Source of the DNA: [Mycobacterium] manitobense
GTDB taxonomy: Bacteria; Actinomycetota; Actinomycetes; Mycobacteriales; Mycobacteriaceae
NCBI RefSeq assembly: GCF_025821665.1
Contig: NZ_JACKSJ010000184.1
Coordinates: 1-64,000, forward strand
DNA length: 64,000 nucleotides
Direction: 5' to 3'
Shown piece by piece: positions 24,550 to 34,460 of the stretch (positions are counted from its first letter, which is position 1; every line of letters begins with the position of its first letter). Both the position numbers and the translations under genes were made by a program. The notes beneath the pieces were generated by a model. That model ran no database searches. It saw nothing but the letters and a program-made list of their open reading frames with translations, and was not told the DNA's origin.

Positions 24550-26078
24550 CCGTCGTCTCCTGGGTTATTCGAGTTGCTGACGTTGTACCTGACGCCGTCA
24601 GGTCCGACCACCTCACCGCTGGACGGGTTGTACACCGCGGCACCGGGAGGTCCTGCTGCCGGAGTGTAGACGCAGGGGTTGGGCTGCTGTCCACTGCACT
24701 CGACGCGCCCCTGTCCGGGCGGGCTGATCGGATCGCTGATCGGCGCAGGTGGCGTCGGCAGCTGGTCGGCGGGCAGCGGGTTCATCCCGTTGTTGATCGA
24801 CGGCGCCGGGATGACACCGGGGCGGCCCGGGTGCACGGGCTGGTCGCATCGAGCGGCGGGCGCCGGGCAGCTGAGGATCTGGTTCGGGTCGCCGTACCAC
24901 GGGTTGGTACCCAGCGGCACGTACGGCTCGTCGCTGCGGCACTCCCGAGGCGTCGCGGCCCGCTTGCCCGGTACGTCGGCGCACGGATAGTTACGTGCGC
25001 CACGGACGACGTTGGCCTGGAAGTCCTTCGGGATCTTGCAGTACGTGCCCGACGGCAGCGGCGCCATCGACGTGTCGGCAGGCGACCGCCACTCCGAGGC
25101 CGGCAGGAAGCCGGTCAGGCACGGCGGTGGCTGGTTGATCGACAGACCGAAGTGCAGCAGGCCCTCACCCTCGAAGATGGTGCCTGCCTGGGCGACCGAC
25201 GCGCCCTGCGGCAGCACCACCAACGCCTGCTCGAGGCCCTTGTTGTAGCGCTTGAGCATGTCGATGACGACCGCCAGGTTCGCCAGTGTCTGCGGCAGCG
25301 ACTCACGCACGCCGCCGAACACCGACTCGAGCTGCTGGGCCGTCGGCGCCGCCTGCTGCAGGCCGCTGCGCAGCGCCGCGTCCTGCTCGGCCGACTGCGC
25401 GGCAAGGGTGTTCAGGTTGCGCGACCACTGGGCGATGTTGTCGCGCGACTGCACCTGGCTCTCCAGGATCGGCGCCGAGTTGGCGATGATGTCGTTCACC
25501 GGATCCAGGTTGTCCTTGAAGCCCTGGGCGATGTTCGTCGTCGAGTCGACCAACCGCTGCAGCGCAGGGCCGAGTCCACCGACCGCCTCCGACGTCTCCG
25601 TCAGCAGCGAGTCGATCTTCTCCTTGGGCAGCACCTTGAGGCCGTTGTTCGCGGCGTCCAGCGCCGGGCCGACCTCACTGGGAACCGTGCTGTCGGTGAT
25701 GGTCTGGCCGTCGGCGAAGAACTGGTTGGACTCCCCTGCGGGGACCAGGTCGAGGTACTGCTCGCCGATCGCCGAGACCGAGTGCACGTTGGCCACCGTG
25801 TCGCGCGGGATCTTGTACCGGTTGTCGATGCTCATCGTCGCCTTGGCGCCGTCCTCGGTGGGCTCGACGGCGGTCACCTTGCCGATCGTGGTGCCGCGGT
25901 AGGTGACGTTCGCCGTCGAGTACAGCCCGCCCGAACGCGGCAGGTCGGCGTGCAGCGTGTACTGCCCGATACCGGCCAGGCTCGGAAGGCGCAGGTAGTA
26001 CCAGCCCAACGCCACCAACGCGATCAGCGTCAGGATGGCGAAGAGCACCAGCTGGATCTTGATGAAGCGAGTCAGCAC
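24519..26078 (-). CDS. mce1F: Mce1F, substrate-binding subunit of the Mce1 lipid importer
   Basis: Mce1F is one of six MCE-domain subunits that form the periplasmic path of the Mce1 fatty/mycolic-acid importer. The 519-residue protein has an N-terminal anchor (IQLVLFAILTLIALVALGWYY), the MCE domain (about residues 38-118, YRGTTIGKVTAVEP), a long helical region and a cysteine-containing, proline-rich tail ending GWKEMLAPAS. That tail matches M. tuberculosis Mce1F closely and identifies the locus as mce1. GTG start three bases after the lprK stop. Confidence 0.95.
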   Translation of the reverse strand: MLTRFIKIQLVLFAILTLIALVALGWYYLRLPSLAGIGQYTLHADLPRSGGLYSTANVTYRGTTIGKVTAVEPTEDGAKATMSIDNRYKIPRDTVANVHSVSAIGEQYLDLVPAGESNQFFADGQTITDSTVPSEVGPALDAANNGLKVLPKEKIDSLLTETSEAVGGLGPALQRLVDSTTNIAQGFKDNLDPVNDIIANSAPILESQVQSRDNIAQWSRNLNTLAAQSAEQDAALRSGLQQAAPTAQQLESVFGGVRESLPQTLANLAVVIDMLKRYNKGLEQALVVLPQGASVAQAGTIFEGEGLLHFGLSINQPPPCLTGFLPASEWRSPADTSMAPLPSGTYCKIPKDFQANVVRGARNYPCADVPGKRAATPRECRSDEPYVPLGTNPWYGDPNQILSCPAPAARCDQPVHPGRPGVIPAPSINNGMNPLPADQLPTPPAPISDPISPPGQGRVECSGQQPNPCVYTPAAGPPGAAVYNPSSGEVVGPDGVRYNVSNSNNPGDDGWKEMLAPAS

Positions 26079-26081
26079 AGC

Positions 26082-27266
26082 TCACTCACCCCTTTCGACC
26101 AGTGGTCCGTTCGGCGCGTTGTGCGCGTTCGGCGTGAACCGCACATCCGGGATCATCGTCGCCGGGTCGCGGCCCCACGACTGCTCGAGTGCGCGCAGCA
26201 TGCCCGACACACCGGTGCCCGTGAGGAAGCCGTTGTCCAGAGCCGACAGCGTGAGGTCGACCAGCAGCGACACGTTGATGTAGTCGCCGCGCACCACCTT
26301 CGGCACGTTCTCGATGCTGAACGGCGCGGTGAGCATCAGCTTCAGCGCCCCGATCAGGTACGGCGACGACTTGGCGATCTGCTTGAGCGGCCGCTGCAGA
26401 TTGTTCAGGTTGGTGTTCAGCGGATCGCTGGCCTGACCGAGGTAGGTGTCGGCCGCGCTGCTGATGCGGCCGACCGCCTGCACGGCGTCGGCGAACAGGT
26501 CCCTGGTGTCCGCGAAGTGCTGGATGAGCGGCGGGAACTCCGTGAGCACCCGATCCAGCGTCTCGTTGCGGCTCGCGACGATGCTCAGCAGCCGGTTGGT
26601 CGAGTCGATCGCCCTCGTCAGGTCCTCGCGCTGCTGGTTGAGCTCGTCGGTGAACACGTCGAGCCGGTTGAGGAACTCACGGATCTGATCGCCGCGACCG
26701 GTCAGCACGTTGTTGATCTCGGTCTGGATCACCTCGAGGTTCGGGATACCGCCGCCGGTGAGGATGTTGCCGATACTGGCCAGCACCCGTTCGGTGGTGG
26801 GGAACGCCGAGGCGTTGCGGAGCTCGATGGTGTCGCCGCTGCGCAGCTCACCCTGCGGGTCCTCCGGCGCTGCCAGCTCCACGTGCTGGGAACCCAGCAG
26901 GCTGGTCTGGCCGATCTTCGCCGTCGCGTTGCGGGGCAGCCTGACGTTCGGCTGCAGGTCCAGCGTCAGTACCGCGACCCAGTTCTTCAGCTCGATGGAA
27001 CGGACGGCGCCGACGTAGACGTCGGCCACCCGCACGCGGCTGTTCACGTTGAGCGCGAGGGTGTCCGGCATCTGCACGTACACCGTCATCTTGTCCGAGC
27101 CGGAGCCCGGACCGCTGGGCAGCGGCACATTGGCGATGCCCTTCCACGACCCGCAGGACGTGAGCACCACAGCCGCGACGGCCAGCGCAGCCGTGCGGAA
27201 TGCGACGCGGCGGGCCGAGACGGACCGACCCGGGAATCGCATACTGCGCATCCTCATCGCTTTCAC
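26082..27266 (-). CDS. lprK: Mce1E/LprK, lipoprotein subunit of the Mce1 importer
   Basis: The E subunit of each Mce complex is a lipoprotein; here the lipobox is VLTSC after an Arg-rich signal peptide (about residue 38). The 394-residue product holds an MCE domain (VRVADVYVGAVRSIELKNW) and a helical region rich in Asn and Leu (EFLNRLDVFTDELNQQREDL). Its GTG directly follows the mce1D stop with no gap; internal ATGs at codons 5 and 9 could also serve. Operon position confirms the E subunit. Confidence 0.94.
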   Translation of the reverse strand: MKAMRMRSMRFPGRSVSARRVAFRTAALAVAAVVLTSCGSWKGIANVPLPSGPGSGSDKMTVYVQMPDTLALNVNSRVRVADVYVGAVRSIELKNWVAVLTLDLQPNVRLPRNATAKIGQTSLLGSQHVELAAPEDPQGELRSGDTIELRNASAFPTTERVLASIGNILTGGGIPNLEVIQTEINNVLTGRGDQIREFLNRLDVFTDELNQQREDLTRAIDSTNRLLSIVASRNETLDRVLTEFPPLIQHFADTRDLFADAVQAVGRISSAADTYLGQASDPLNTNLNNLQRPLKQIAKSSPYLIGALKLMLTAPFSIENVPKVVRGDYINVSLLVDLTLSALDNGFLTGTGVSGMLRALEQSWGRDPATMIPDVRFTPNAHNAPNGPLVERGE

Positions 27267-28913
27267 TTATCCACCTGCCTCGGCGGGTAGGGGCGGACCG
27301 GCCGGTGCGGCCGGGGCGGGGCCGGGTGCCGGTCCCGCTGCGGGACCCGACATCGGCGACGGACCACCCGGATCACCGGGGATCACACCCGGCGCGGGGG
27401 CCGGCGGCGGGCCGGGCTGCGGGTACCACGGCGGCGGCAGCGGCTGGTTCTCCTGGTAGGCGTTCGGCGGCCCCGGCAGCTTGCCGTTGGCGCCGACACC
27501 GAAGGCCGGCGGGGCGGTCGGCGGTGCGATGTCAGGCCCGCCGAGCAGTGCTGACAGTGAGTCCGGCGTCAGCATGTTCGCGGTGAACGGCTGCACGTCG
27601 ACGCCCTGCATCCCGGGCGCCACGACCCAACCCGGCTCGTGGTTGCCGTGCGAGAACAGCGTGTCGCGGGAGAAGATGCCGGGCACCGTCGTGTCCTTGT
27701 AGCCGGGCGGCGGCTGCAGCCGCGGCTCGGAGTAGGTGACCATCTTCGGCAGCGTCAGCGCGGTGCTGATCTGGTTCAGGCCGAACGGCGGGAAGTTGAA
27801 CTTGATCGCGTCGAGGATCGGTGCGAGGTACTGCGCGCACAGCTCGGCCGACTCCTGGTAACCCAGCCGGCTGCCCGCCTGGATCGCACTGCAGATGAAC
27901 TGCATCGGGTTGGCCATGTTGTTGATCACCGGCAGACCCACGATGCCGCCGTTGACCGGCGAGCTGATGTTGACGATGTTCGCGCCGAGGTTCGGGAACA
28001 CGTGCAGACCGGTCTCGAGGCCGTCGAGCGGCTCCGGCTGCAGGATCGCGTTCGTCACGTCGGCGAGGTTGTTCACGTCCTTGGTCAGCACCTCGGCGTT
28101 CTCGTCGAGGAAGCCGCGGGTGGTGGACAGCAGCTGGTTCAGGTCCTGCAGCGCGTTGGCCAGTTCACGGTCGGTGTTGGTGAACGCGTTCGTGAACTGC
28201 GCCAGGTCGTCGTTGAGCGCGACGAACTGCTGATCGCTCTGGTAGAGCGCGTTGACGAACAGGGCCAAGCTCTTGACGATGCTGAAGAAGTCGTCGCGGC
28301 CCTCGTTGAGGGTGGTCAGCGCCTCCGACAGGCTGTTGAGCGTCGTGTTGATCTGCTTGCCCTTGCCGGCCAGGCCGTCGGCGAACGATTCGATGACCTC
28401 GCCGAACGGGCCCTTCGGGTCCTCCTTCGAGGGACCGAGGTCGGTCAGGATCTTGTCGAGCGAGTCACGCAGCTCGTCCCATTCGACGGGCACCTGGGTC
28501 CGGTTGAGCGGGATGACCGCGCCGTCCTCCATCACGTCGCCGCCGGTGTAGGCCGGGGTGAGCTGGATGGTGCGCGACGCGACCAGGCTCGGGTTCAGGA
28601 TCGAGGCCGACGCGTCCTTGGGGACCTTGTACTTCGACTCGTAGGTGAACGTGACCCTCATCTTGTCGCCGTCGGGGTCGATCGCGTCGATCTTGCCGAC
28701 CTGGACGCCCATGATCTGCACCTTGTCGCCGGGGTACAGCGCCAGGGTGTCGGTGAAGTAGGCGGTGACGGTGTTGGTGGTCAGCTTCTTGTAGAGCTGC
28801 CAGCCGACGAACGCGGCCACCAGCGCCACGATCACCAGAAGCGTTCCGATGATGACCGTGGCACGGGACATCGCCGGCAACTTCATGTTCCGGATGTTGA
28901 AGATCGTCGACAT
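27267..28913 (-). CDS. mce1D: Mce1D subunit
   Basis: A 548-residue MCE-family protein: membrane anchor (ATVIIGTLLVIVALVAAFVGW), MCE domain (KVQIMGVQVGKIDAIDPDGD), long helical barrel-forming region, and a C-terminal tail of about 110 residues very rich in Pro, Gly and Ala. The tail length is typical of D subunits. ATG start, 14 bp after mce1C; its TAA touches the GTG of lprK. Confidence 0.94.
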   Translation of the reverse strand: MSTIFNIRNMKLPAMSRATVIIGTLLVIVALVAAFVGWQLYKKLTTNTVTAYFTDTLALYPGDKVQIMGVQVGKIDAIDPDGDKMRVTFTYESKYKVPKDASASILNPSLVASRTIQLTPAYTGGDVMEDGAVIPLNRTQVPVEWDELRDSLDKILTDLGPSKEDPKGPFGEVIESFADGLAGKGKQINTTLNSLSEALTTLNEGRDDFFSIVKSLALFVNALYQSDQQFVALNDDLAQFTNAFTNTDRELANALQDLNQLLSTTRGFLDENAEVLTKDVNNLADVTNAILQPEPLDGLETGLHVFPNLGANIVNISSPVNGGIVGLPVINNMANPMQFICSAIQAGSRLGYQESAELCAQYLAPILDAIKFNFPPFGLNQISTALTLPKMVTYSEPRLQPPPGYKDTTVPGIFSRDTLFSHGNHEPGWVVAPGMQGVDVQPFTANMLTPDSLSALLGGPDIAPPTAPPAFGVGANGKLPGPPNAYQENQPLPPPWYPQPGPPPAPAPGVIPGDPGGPSPMSGPAAGPAPGPAPAAPAGPPLPAEAGG

Positions 28914-28927
28914 CTGTCAGGCCCCCG

Positions 28928-30526
28928 TCATTCTTGTGCTCCGGGCGGGAGGAAGGGCGGGTTACCGGGCAGCGGCGCCGTGTTGACGGGCGGCAACTGC
29001 TGGCCGGGTCCCGGCGGTGGCGGCGGACCGTTCAGCGCCGGAGGCAGCGGCGACGTGCCGTCACCCTGCAGCGAACCGGGCGCGATGTACGGGTCGGCCG
29101 GACCAGTCGTCGGCGGGGCCAAGCGGGCTCCGGGCGGACCGGGCGCGAAGGGGCCTGGCGGTTCACCCGGGACCCCCGGCGAGAACTGACCGGGGAAGGC
29201 AGCGCCCGGCACCCCCGGCGCCGGAGCGGGGCCGTTCGGGTTCGGGTCCGACGTCGCCACGTTCGGCGGGCCGTAGTTCGGGCCGTATGGGTTGTCACCG
29301 AACGGTCCGACCGTCAGATCGGCGCACGGCAGCGGGTTGCCCGGCGTCGGGAGACCGTCGGCCGGCGGCGTGTACGAGCACGGGCTGCCCTTGACCACTG
29401 CGGGTCCAGGGAACTCCGGGGTGCCCTGCAGCGTCGCGGGTGCCGGCGGTGGAGCGCCGTTGTCCTGACGCTGGCCGTTCGGGTCCGGGAACTGGTAGGC
29501 CGGCAGGCCGGCGTCGCGCCAGAACTTCTGCGGATCGATGCCGCGCTTCTGGAACGCGGCGTCCACCCACGGCTGCAGGATCCAGTACGGGGCCAGGTTG
29601 ACCAGCATCACCTTGAAGTACGGGCCGGACGCGATGCCCTCGGCCAGCGATGCGGTGAACTTGCTCAGCGTGGTCAGCACGTCGACCAGGTCGAACTTGC
29701 GCTCGACCAGGATGTCGCTGATGGTGCGGAGCTGCTCGAGCACGTTGTTCAGGTTCGGGTTGTCGTCGATGAAGCCCTTGACCTGCTCGGAGAACGCAGA
29801 CACCCGCTCCAGCAGCATGCTGACGGCGTACTGCCGCTCGTTGATCGCGCCGAGCAGTGTCTGCGCGTTCACCAGCAGCTGGTTGACCTGCTCGCTGCGC
29901 GAGCCGAGCACGCCGGCGATCTTGTTGGCGTTGGCCAGCAGCTCCTTGAGCTGATCGTCGCGCTTGCCGAGGGTGTCGGAGAACCGGGCCACCCCGTCGA
30001 GTGCGGCACTCAGGTGCGGATAGGTCTGGTCGATCGTCTCCGACAGCACGTTCAGCGACTGCTTGACCGTGTCGGTGTCCCAGCCGGAAGCGGCCTTCGT
30101 GACGTCGAAGAAGGCGTCGTAGACCTGGTACGGCGTGGTGGTCTGGCCGAGCGGAAGGACGCCGTTGACCTGCAGGGCCTTCGAGCCGCGCGGAATGATC
30201 TCCAGGTTCTTGCGGCCCAGGATCGTGTCGGTGCGGATCGCGGCGCGGCTGTCGCTGCCGATCTCCACCCCGCCGAGGGTGTAGCCGATGCGGATCTTGT
30301 CGCCGTCGATCTCGGTCCTCTTGACCTCGCCGACGTCCACGCCCGCGATGCGGACCTTGTCACCGGGGGTCAGGCCCGCGGTGTCGGTGAACTGCGCGTA
30401 GTACACCGGCTGCGCGAACAGCATCGGCACACTGGCGAAGCTCTGCCCGACCCCGATGACCAGCGCCAGGATGACGATGCCCATCAGGCCGTTGCGGACC
30501 CGGTTGCTTCCTTCGAGCGTCCTCAT
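28928..30526 (-). CDS. mce1C: Mce1C subunit
   Basis: A 532-residue MCE-family protein with an N-terminal helix (LMGIVILALVIGVGQSF), an MCE domain (KVRIAGVDVGEVKRTEIDGD), a helical region and a strongly Pro-rich tail from about residue 365 containing a cysteine pair. The ATG at 30526 overlaps the mce1B stop in ATGA, which favours it over an upstream start four codons earlier. Confidence 0.94.
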   Translation of the reverse strand: MRTLEGSNRVRNGLMGIVILALVIGVGQSFASVPMLFAQPVYYAQFTDTAGLTPGDKVRIAGVDVGEVKRTEIDGDKIRIGYTLGGVEIGSDSRAAIRTDTILGRKNLEIIPRGSKALQVNGVLPLGQTTTPYQVYDAFFDVTKAASGWDTDTVKQSLNVLSETIDQTYPHLSAALDGVARFSDTLGKRDDQLKELLANANKIAGVLGSRSEQVNQLLVNAQTLLGAINERQYAVSMLLERVSAFSEQVKGFIDDNPNLNNVLEQLRTISDILVERKFDLVDVLTTLSKFTASLAEGIASGPYFKVMLVNLAPYWILQPWVDAAFQKRGIDPQKFWRDAGLPAYQFPDPNGQRQDNGAPPPAPATLQGTPEFPGPAVVKGSPCSYTPPADGLPTPGNPLPCADLTVGPFGDNPYGPNYGPPNVATSDPNPNGPAPAPGVPGAAFPGQFSPGVPGEPPGPFAPGPPGARLAPPTTGPADPYIAPGSLQGDGTSPLPPALNGPPPPPGPGQQLPPVNTAPLPGNPPFLPPGAQE

Positions 30527-31554
30527 TGCGGGGTGCACCTACCCGACGGCTGCGACCAGACCTTGACCGTGCGCACCGGTCCACCGGGCTGCAGGCCGTT
30601 GAGCTTGAGGGTCACGTCGCACGCATAGAAGTTGAAGAAGTCGCCGTAGACGCCGCCCGCGCGGCCGATGATCTTCAACGCGTTCGGCAGCCGGACCAGG
30701 ATGTCATTGAGCTGCTCCTTCTGGTCGATCAGCGGCTGCTGGGTGGCCTCGAGGTAACCGATCGTGTCCTGCAGCAGGGGCCGGTTGTCGGCCAGCAGGT
30801 CGGCGACGGTGCCCGCGGCATCGCTGATGTCGCCGACCGACGTCGCGATCGGGTCGGCGCGGTTCTTCAGGCCGGTGATGAGCTTCTCGAAGTTCACCAG
30901 CGTCTCGTCGAACTGCTTCTGGTGCTTGACGGTGGTGTCGAGGACCGTGTTCAGGTTGCGGATCACCTCGCCGATCGCCTGGTCGCGGTCGGCCAGCGCC
31001 GACGTCAGCGACGCGGTCTGGTCGAGGATGTCGTTGATGGTGCCGCCCTGGCCCTGGAAGATCGTGATGATCGACTGGGCGATGTTGTTGACCTTGTCCG
31101 GGTCCAACGCCCGGAACAGCGGCCGGAAACCGCCGACCAGCGCGTCGAGATCCAGTGCCGGTTCGGTGTGCTCGATCGGGATGGTGCCGCCCGACGGCAT
31201 CCGCCGGTCGCTGTCGCCGCGCTTGAGCTCCAGGTACCGGTCGCCGATCAGGTTGAGGTAGCGGACCGAGGCGGTGGAACCCTCGAACAGCGGCAGCGAA
31301 CGGTCGATGGCGAAGCTCACCTCGACACGGCTGCCCTCGTCGATGATCTTGACTTCTTTGACCTTGCCGACCTCGACGCCGGAGGCCCGGACGAACTGGC
31401 CGGGGCGCAGGCCGCTGGCGTTGGAGAAGATCGCCGTGTATCCCGAGGTGCGGTCGAATCGCATCTGCCCGAACACCACGATGATGATCGCGGTGAACAG
31501 CAGCAGCACCAGGGAGAAGGCGCCCAGCTTGATGGCGGTACCGGTGATTTTCAT
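30523..31554 (-). CDS. mce1B: Mce1B subunit
   Basis: A 343-residue MCE-family protein with an anchor (GAFSLVLLLFTAIIIVVFG), MCE domain (FVRASGVEVGKVKEVKIIDEG) and helical region. It ends with a short cysteine-containing tail rather than a proline-rich extension, typical of B subunits. ATGA overlaps at both ends couple it to mce1A and mce1C. Confidence 0.94.
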   Translation of the reverse strand: MKITGTAIKLGAFSLVLLLFTAIIIVVFGQMRFDRTSGYTAIFSNASGLRPGQFVRASGVEVGKVKEVKIIDEGSRVEVSFAIDRSLPLFEGSTASVRYLNLIGDRYLELKRGDSDRRMPSGGTIPIEHTEPALDLDALVGGFRPLFRALDPDKVNNIAQSIITIFQGQGGTINDILDQTASLTSALADRDQAIGEVIRNLNTVLDTTVKHQKQFDETLVNFEKLITGLKNRADPIATSVGDISDAAGTVADLLADNRPLLQDTIGYLEATQQPLIDQKEQLNDILVRLPNALKIIGRAGGVYGDFFNFYACDVTLKLNGLQPGGPVRTVKVWSQPSGRCTPQ

Positions 31555-32762
31555 GGGTTGATCGTGTTCTCCCCGATCTGGCGTCCCCAGACGTACTCGA
31601 TGGCGATGGGCTGGCCGAGCTCAATGTGGTTGTAGGGAGCGATGGAGGCACCGGTGTCCATCACCAGGTACGGCGCGGGCCACAGGTCGCGGGTGACCGG
31701 CTGCCAGCAGCCCGGCCTGCCCTCGGGGCCGCCCTTGGCGTTCACCCGCGGCAGGTTGTCCGGGTACACGTAGGGGTTGCCGGCGCCGAGCACCTCGGAG
31801 TGGGTCTGCAGGGAGTAGCCGTTGCCGCCGAGCGAGGCGGCGATCTTCGGCTCGACGTCGTGGAAGTTGCGGATGGTGCAGAACAGCGCCGGGCTGTATT
31901 CGTCGAGGATCTCGCTCGTCGGGACCAGGTCCTCCGCGCCGCGCACCAGGTACGGGCCGCCGCGCTCGAAGACCTCGCCGCCGGTGTTGCCGAACCCGAC
32001 CGCGGCCATCAGCGCCGCATCGAGGTTGCCGCGCTCTTGATTGAGCGTGCGCGCGGTGGTCACCGCGTTCTCCAGCCCGTCGAACAGGTCGGGCGACGCG
32101 TCGGCGTACACCTCACCCAGGTCGGCCAACCCTCGGACGTCGCGCCGGATCTCGGGCATCTGCGGGTTGATCTCGGCCAGGATCTCGTTGCCGTTGATCA
32201 CCGACTCGCCGAAGCGGTCGCCGAGCCCTTGGAGCGCCTCGGCCGCCGCGGTCAGCGTCTGGTTCAGCTTGATCGGGTCGACCTGCTGGGCGACGTCGAC
32301 CACGGTCTCGAACAGCGTGTTGAACTCGGTGGTCACCTTCGTCACGTCGATCACGTCGGAGCTGCTGATCCGCTGCTTCGACGGATTCTCCGGCGTCGAG
32401 AACGACACGTACTTGTTGCCGAACACGGTGGTCGCGGAGATATCGGCGTTGACGTTCTGCGGGATCAGGTCGATGTACTTGGGCTCGACCTCGAGCAGGA
32501 TCTTGGCGCGGGGTTCCTCGCCGACGCTCTCGGCCTCGACCTCGGCGACCCGGCCGATCTCGACGCCGTTGTAGGTCACCTTGTTACCGGGGTCCAGGTT
32601 GAGGCCGGCGCGCGAGGACATCATCGTGAGCTGCTCGCGCGGCGCGAAGTCACCGCGGAACTGGAACCAGACCAGCGTGACCACCACCGCGAGGATGAGC
32701 ACCAGCACCAGGCCGGCCAGCTTGTACGGCGGTGTCTTGGGCTTGTTGATGGGAGCGGTCAT
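31551..32762 (-). CDS. mce1A: Mce1A subunit
   Basis: The A subunit, 403 residues: N-terminal anchor (LAGLVLVLILAVVVTLVWFQF), MCE domain (KVTYNGVEIGRVAEVEAE) and a helical domain ending in a folded C-terminal part with two cysteines (LFCTIRNFHD, GRPGCWQPV). In M. tuberculosis, Mce1A was the first Mce protein linked with cell entry; the complex imports fatty acids. ATG start two bases after the yrbE1B stop. Confidence 0.94.
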   Translation of the reverse strand: MTAPINKPKTPPYKLAGLVLVLILAVVVTLVWFQFRGDFAPREQLTMMSSRAGLNLDPGNKVTYNGVEIGRVAEVEAESVGEEPRAKILLEVEPKYIDLIPQNVNADISATTVFGNKYVSFSTPENPSKQRISSSDVIDVTKVTTEFNTLFETVVDVAQQVDPIKLNQTLTAAAEALQGLGDRFGESVINGNEILAEINPQMPEIRRDVRGLADLGEVYADASPDLFDGLENAVTTARTLNQERGNLDAALMAAVGFGNTGGEVFERGGPYLVRGAEDLVPTSEILDEYSPALFCTIRNFHDVEPKIAASLGGNGYSLQTHSEVLGAGNPYVYPDNLPRVNAKGGPEGRPGCWQPVTRDLWPAPYLVMDTGASIAPYNHIELGQPIAIEYVWGRQIGENTINP

Positions 32763-32764
32763 GG

Positions 32765-33658
32765 CTACACCGTCAGGTTGAAGTTCGGGTCGGTGCCGTA
32801 GAGCGCCAACGAAGCAAACAGGACCACCAACACGATCGCGATCAGGGAGGCGCGCATGGATCGGCCGACCGCCTCACCGACGCCCACCGGGCCACCGCTG
32901 GCGAAGTAACCGTAGTAACAGTGATTCAGCATGACGATCACCGAGATGATGATCGCCTGCACGAACGACCACATCACGTCGTCCGGCCGCAGGAAGGTGC
33001 GGAAGTAGTGCTCGTAGGTGCCGGTCGACTGGCCGTAGAACAACGTCGTGGTGATCTGCGCGGACAGGAAGCTCATGATGATCGCCATCGCGTACAGCGG
33101 GATGATCACCACGAAGCCGGCCATGATGCGGGTGGACACCAGGTAGGAGATGGACTTGATGCCCATCACCTCGAGGGCGTCGATCTCCTCGGCGATGCGC
33201 ATGGCGCCGAGTTCGGCGGTGGCGCCCGCGCCCACGGTTGCGGCCAGTGCCTGACCGGACACCACGGGTGCGGCGATGCGGACGTTGACCAACGCTGCGA
33301 AGAACCCGGTGAACGCCTCGACGCCGATGTTGCCCAGCGACGCGAAACCCTGGATGGCGATCAGCGAGCCGCCGGACAGGGTCACGAAGCCGACGATCGC
33401 CACCGTTCCGCCGATGACGGCCATCGCACCGGTGCCCATGCCGATCTCGGCGATCAGCCGCAGCATCTCCTTGCGGTAGAAGCGCATAGCGTGACCGATG
33501 GAGCCGATCGCGGTGACGACGAACCACGCGACGTGCCCGATGCTGTCGAGTCCGCGTGACGGTGCGCTGGCGATCTTCTCGGCCCGCGCGACGCCCCGCG
33601 GGAAGCGCTGCCGCAGAACGGTTCCGGTCTCAGAGTGGCCCTGAGTCTTGGTGGCCAT
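32765..33658 (-). CDS. yrbE1B: YrbE1B, permease subunit of the Mce1 importer
   Basis: An MlaE-type ABC permease of 297 residues with about five membrane helices. The family signature around the coupling region is visible: ATVGAGATAELGAMRIAEEIDALEVMGI. It pairs with YrbE1A; the ATPase (Mkl/MceG) is encoded elsewhere, as in other mycobacteria. The ATG at 33658 is preferred over a start nine codons upstream, which would overlap yrbE1A. Confidence 0.95.
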   Translation of the reverse strand: MATKTQGHSETGTVLRQRFPRGVARAEKIASAPSRGLDSIGHVAWFVVTAIGSIGHAMRFYRKEMLRLIAEIGMGTGAMAVIGGTVAIVGFVTLSGGSLIAIQGFASLGNIGVEAFTGFFAALVNVRIAAPVVSGQALAATVGAGATAELGAMRIAEEIDALEVMGIKSISYLVSTRIMAGFVVIIPLYAMAIIMSFLSAQITTTLFYGQSTGTYEHYFRTFLRPDDVMWSFVQAIIISVIVMLNHCYYGYFASGGPVGVGEAVGRSMRASLIAIVLVVLFASLALYGTDPNFNLTV

Positions 33659-33659
33659 G

Positions 33660-34460
33660 TCAGCGCCCCGTTCCAAAACGCACACCGATGGTGGTCATCA
33701 CGACGTTGACGGCGAAGAGGGCGATCACGCAGAGCACCAGCGTCTCGTTGACCGCCGTGCCCACACCCTTGGCGCCGCCGGACACCGTGAGGCCGCGGTA
33801 GCAGCCGACCAGACCGGCGATCAGGCCGAACGTGAGCGCCTTGACGATCGAGATGAGCACCTCGGGCAATCCGGTGACCAGCGTCAGCGTCGACACGTAG
33901 GCGCCCGCCGAGATGTTCTGGATGTACACGCCGAAGATGAAGCCGCCCACCAGTCCGATGGTGATGACGGCGCCGTTGAGCAGGAACGCCACGAAGGTCG
34001 AGGCGAGGACGCGGGGCACGACGAGCCGGTGGATCGGGTCGATGCCGAGGACCTCGAGGGCGTCGATCTCTTCGCGGATGGTGCGGGCGCCGATGTCGGC
34101 GCAGATGGCCGTCGAGCCCGCGCCTGCCACCACCAGCACGGTCACCAGTGGCCCGAGCTGCGTGACCGCGCCCAGTGCCGCGCCCGCGCCGGAGATGTCG
34201 GCGGCGCCGAACTCGGCCAACAGGATGTTCAGCGTGAAGATGATGAGGACGGTGAGCGGGATGGCGACCGCGATGGTGGGCAGGAATGCCACCCGCATCA
34301 GGAACCAGCCCTGCAGGACGAACTCGCGTCCCTGGAACGGCGTCTTGAAAGTTGCCCGGGCGGTGAGCACGCACATGCGGACGAAGCCGCCGACCGCTTC
34401 CAGAACCGGCCTGGCCTGGTCACGTACGTAACCCGTCAGACTGCCGGAAGAGGCCGTCAC
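33660..34460 (-). CDS. yrbE1A: YrbE1A, permease subunit of the Mce1 importer
   Basis: The partner MlaE-type permease, 266 residues, with the same signature (AGAGSTAICADIGARTIREEIDALEVLGI) and about five helices. GTG start at 34460 with GGGAG seven bases before it. A 212-bp gap separates it from fadD5, so an internal promoter is plausible. Confidence 0.95.
   Translation of the reverse strand: MTASSGSLTGYVRDQARPVLEAVGGFVRMCVLTARATFKTPFQGREFVLQGWFLMRVAFLPTIAVAIPLTVLIIFTLNILLAEFGAADISGAGAALGAVTQLGPLVTVLVVAGAGSTAICADIGARTIREEIDALEVLGIDPIHRLVVPRVLASTFVAFLLNGAVITIGLVGGFIFGVYIQNISAGAYVSTLTLVTGLPEVLISIVKALTFGLIAGLVGCYRGLTVSGGAKGVGTAVNETLVLCVIALFAVNVVMTTIGVRFGTGR

Noticed and set aside
24390..27290. 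966-codon open frame on the plus strand opposite mce1F and lprK
   Set aside because: It is antisense to two clearly recognised Mce genes, has Arg/His/Val-rich composition typical of high-GC shadow frames, and no domain.
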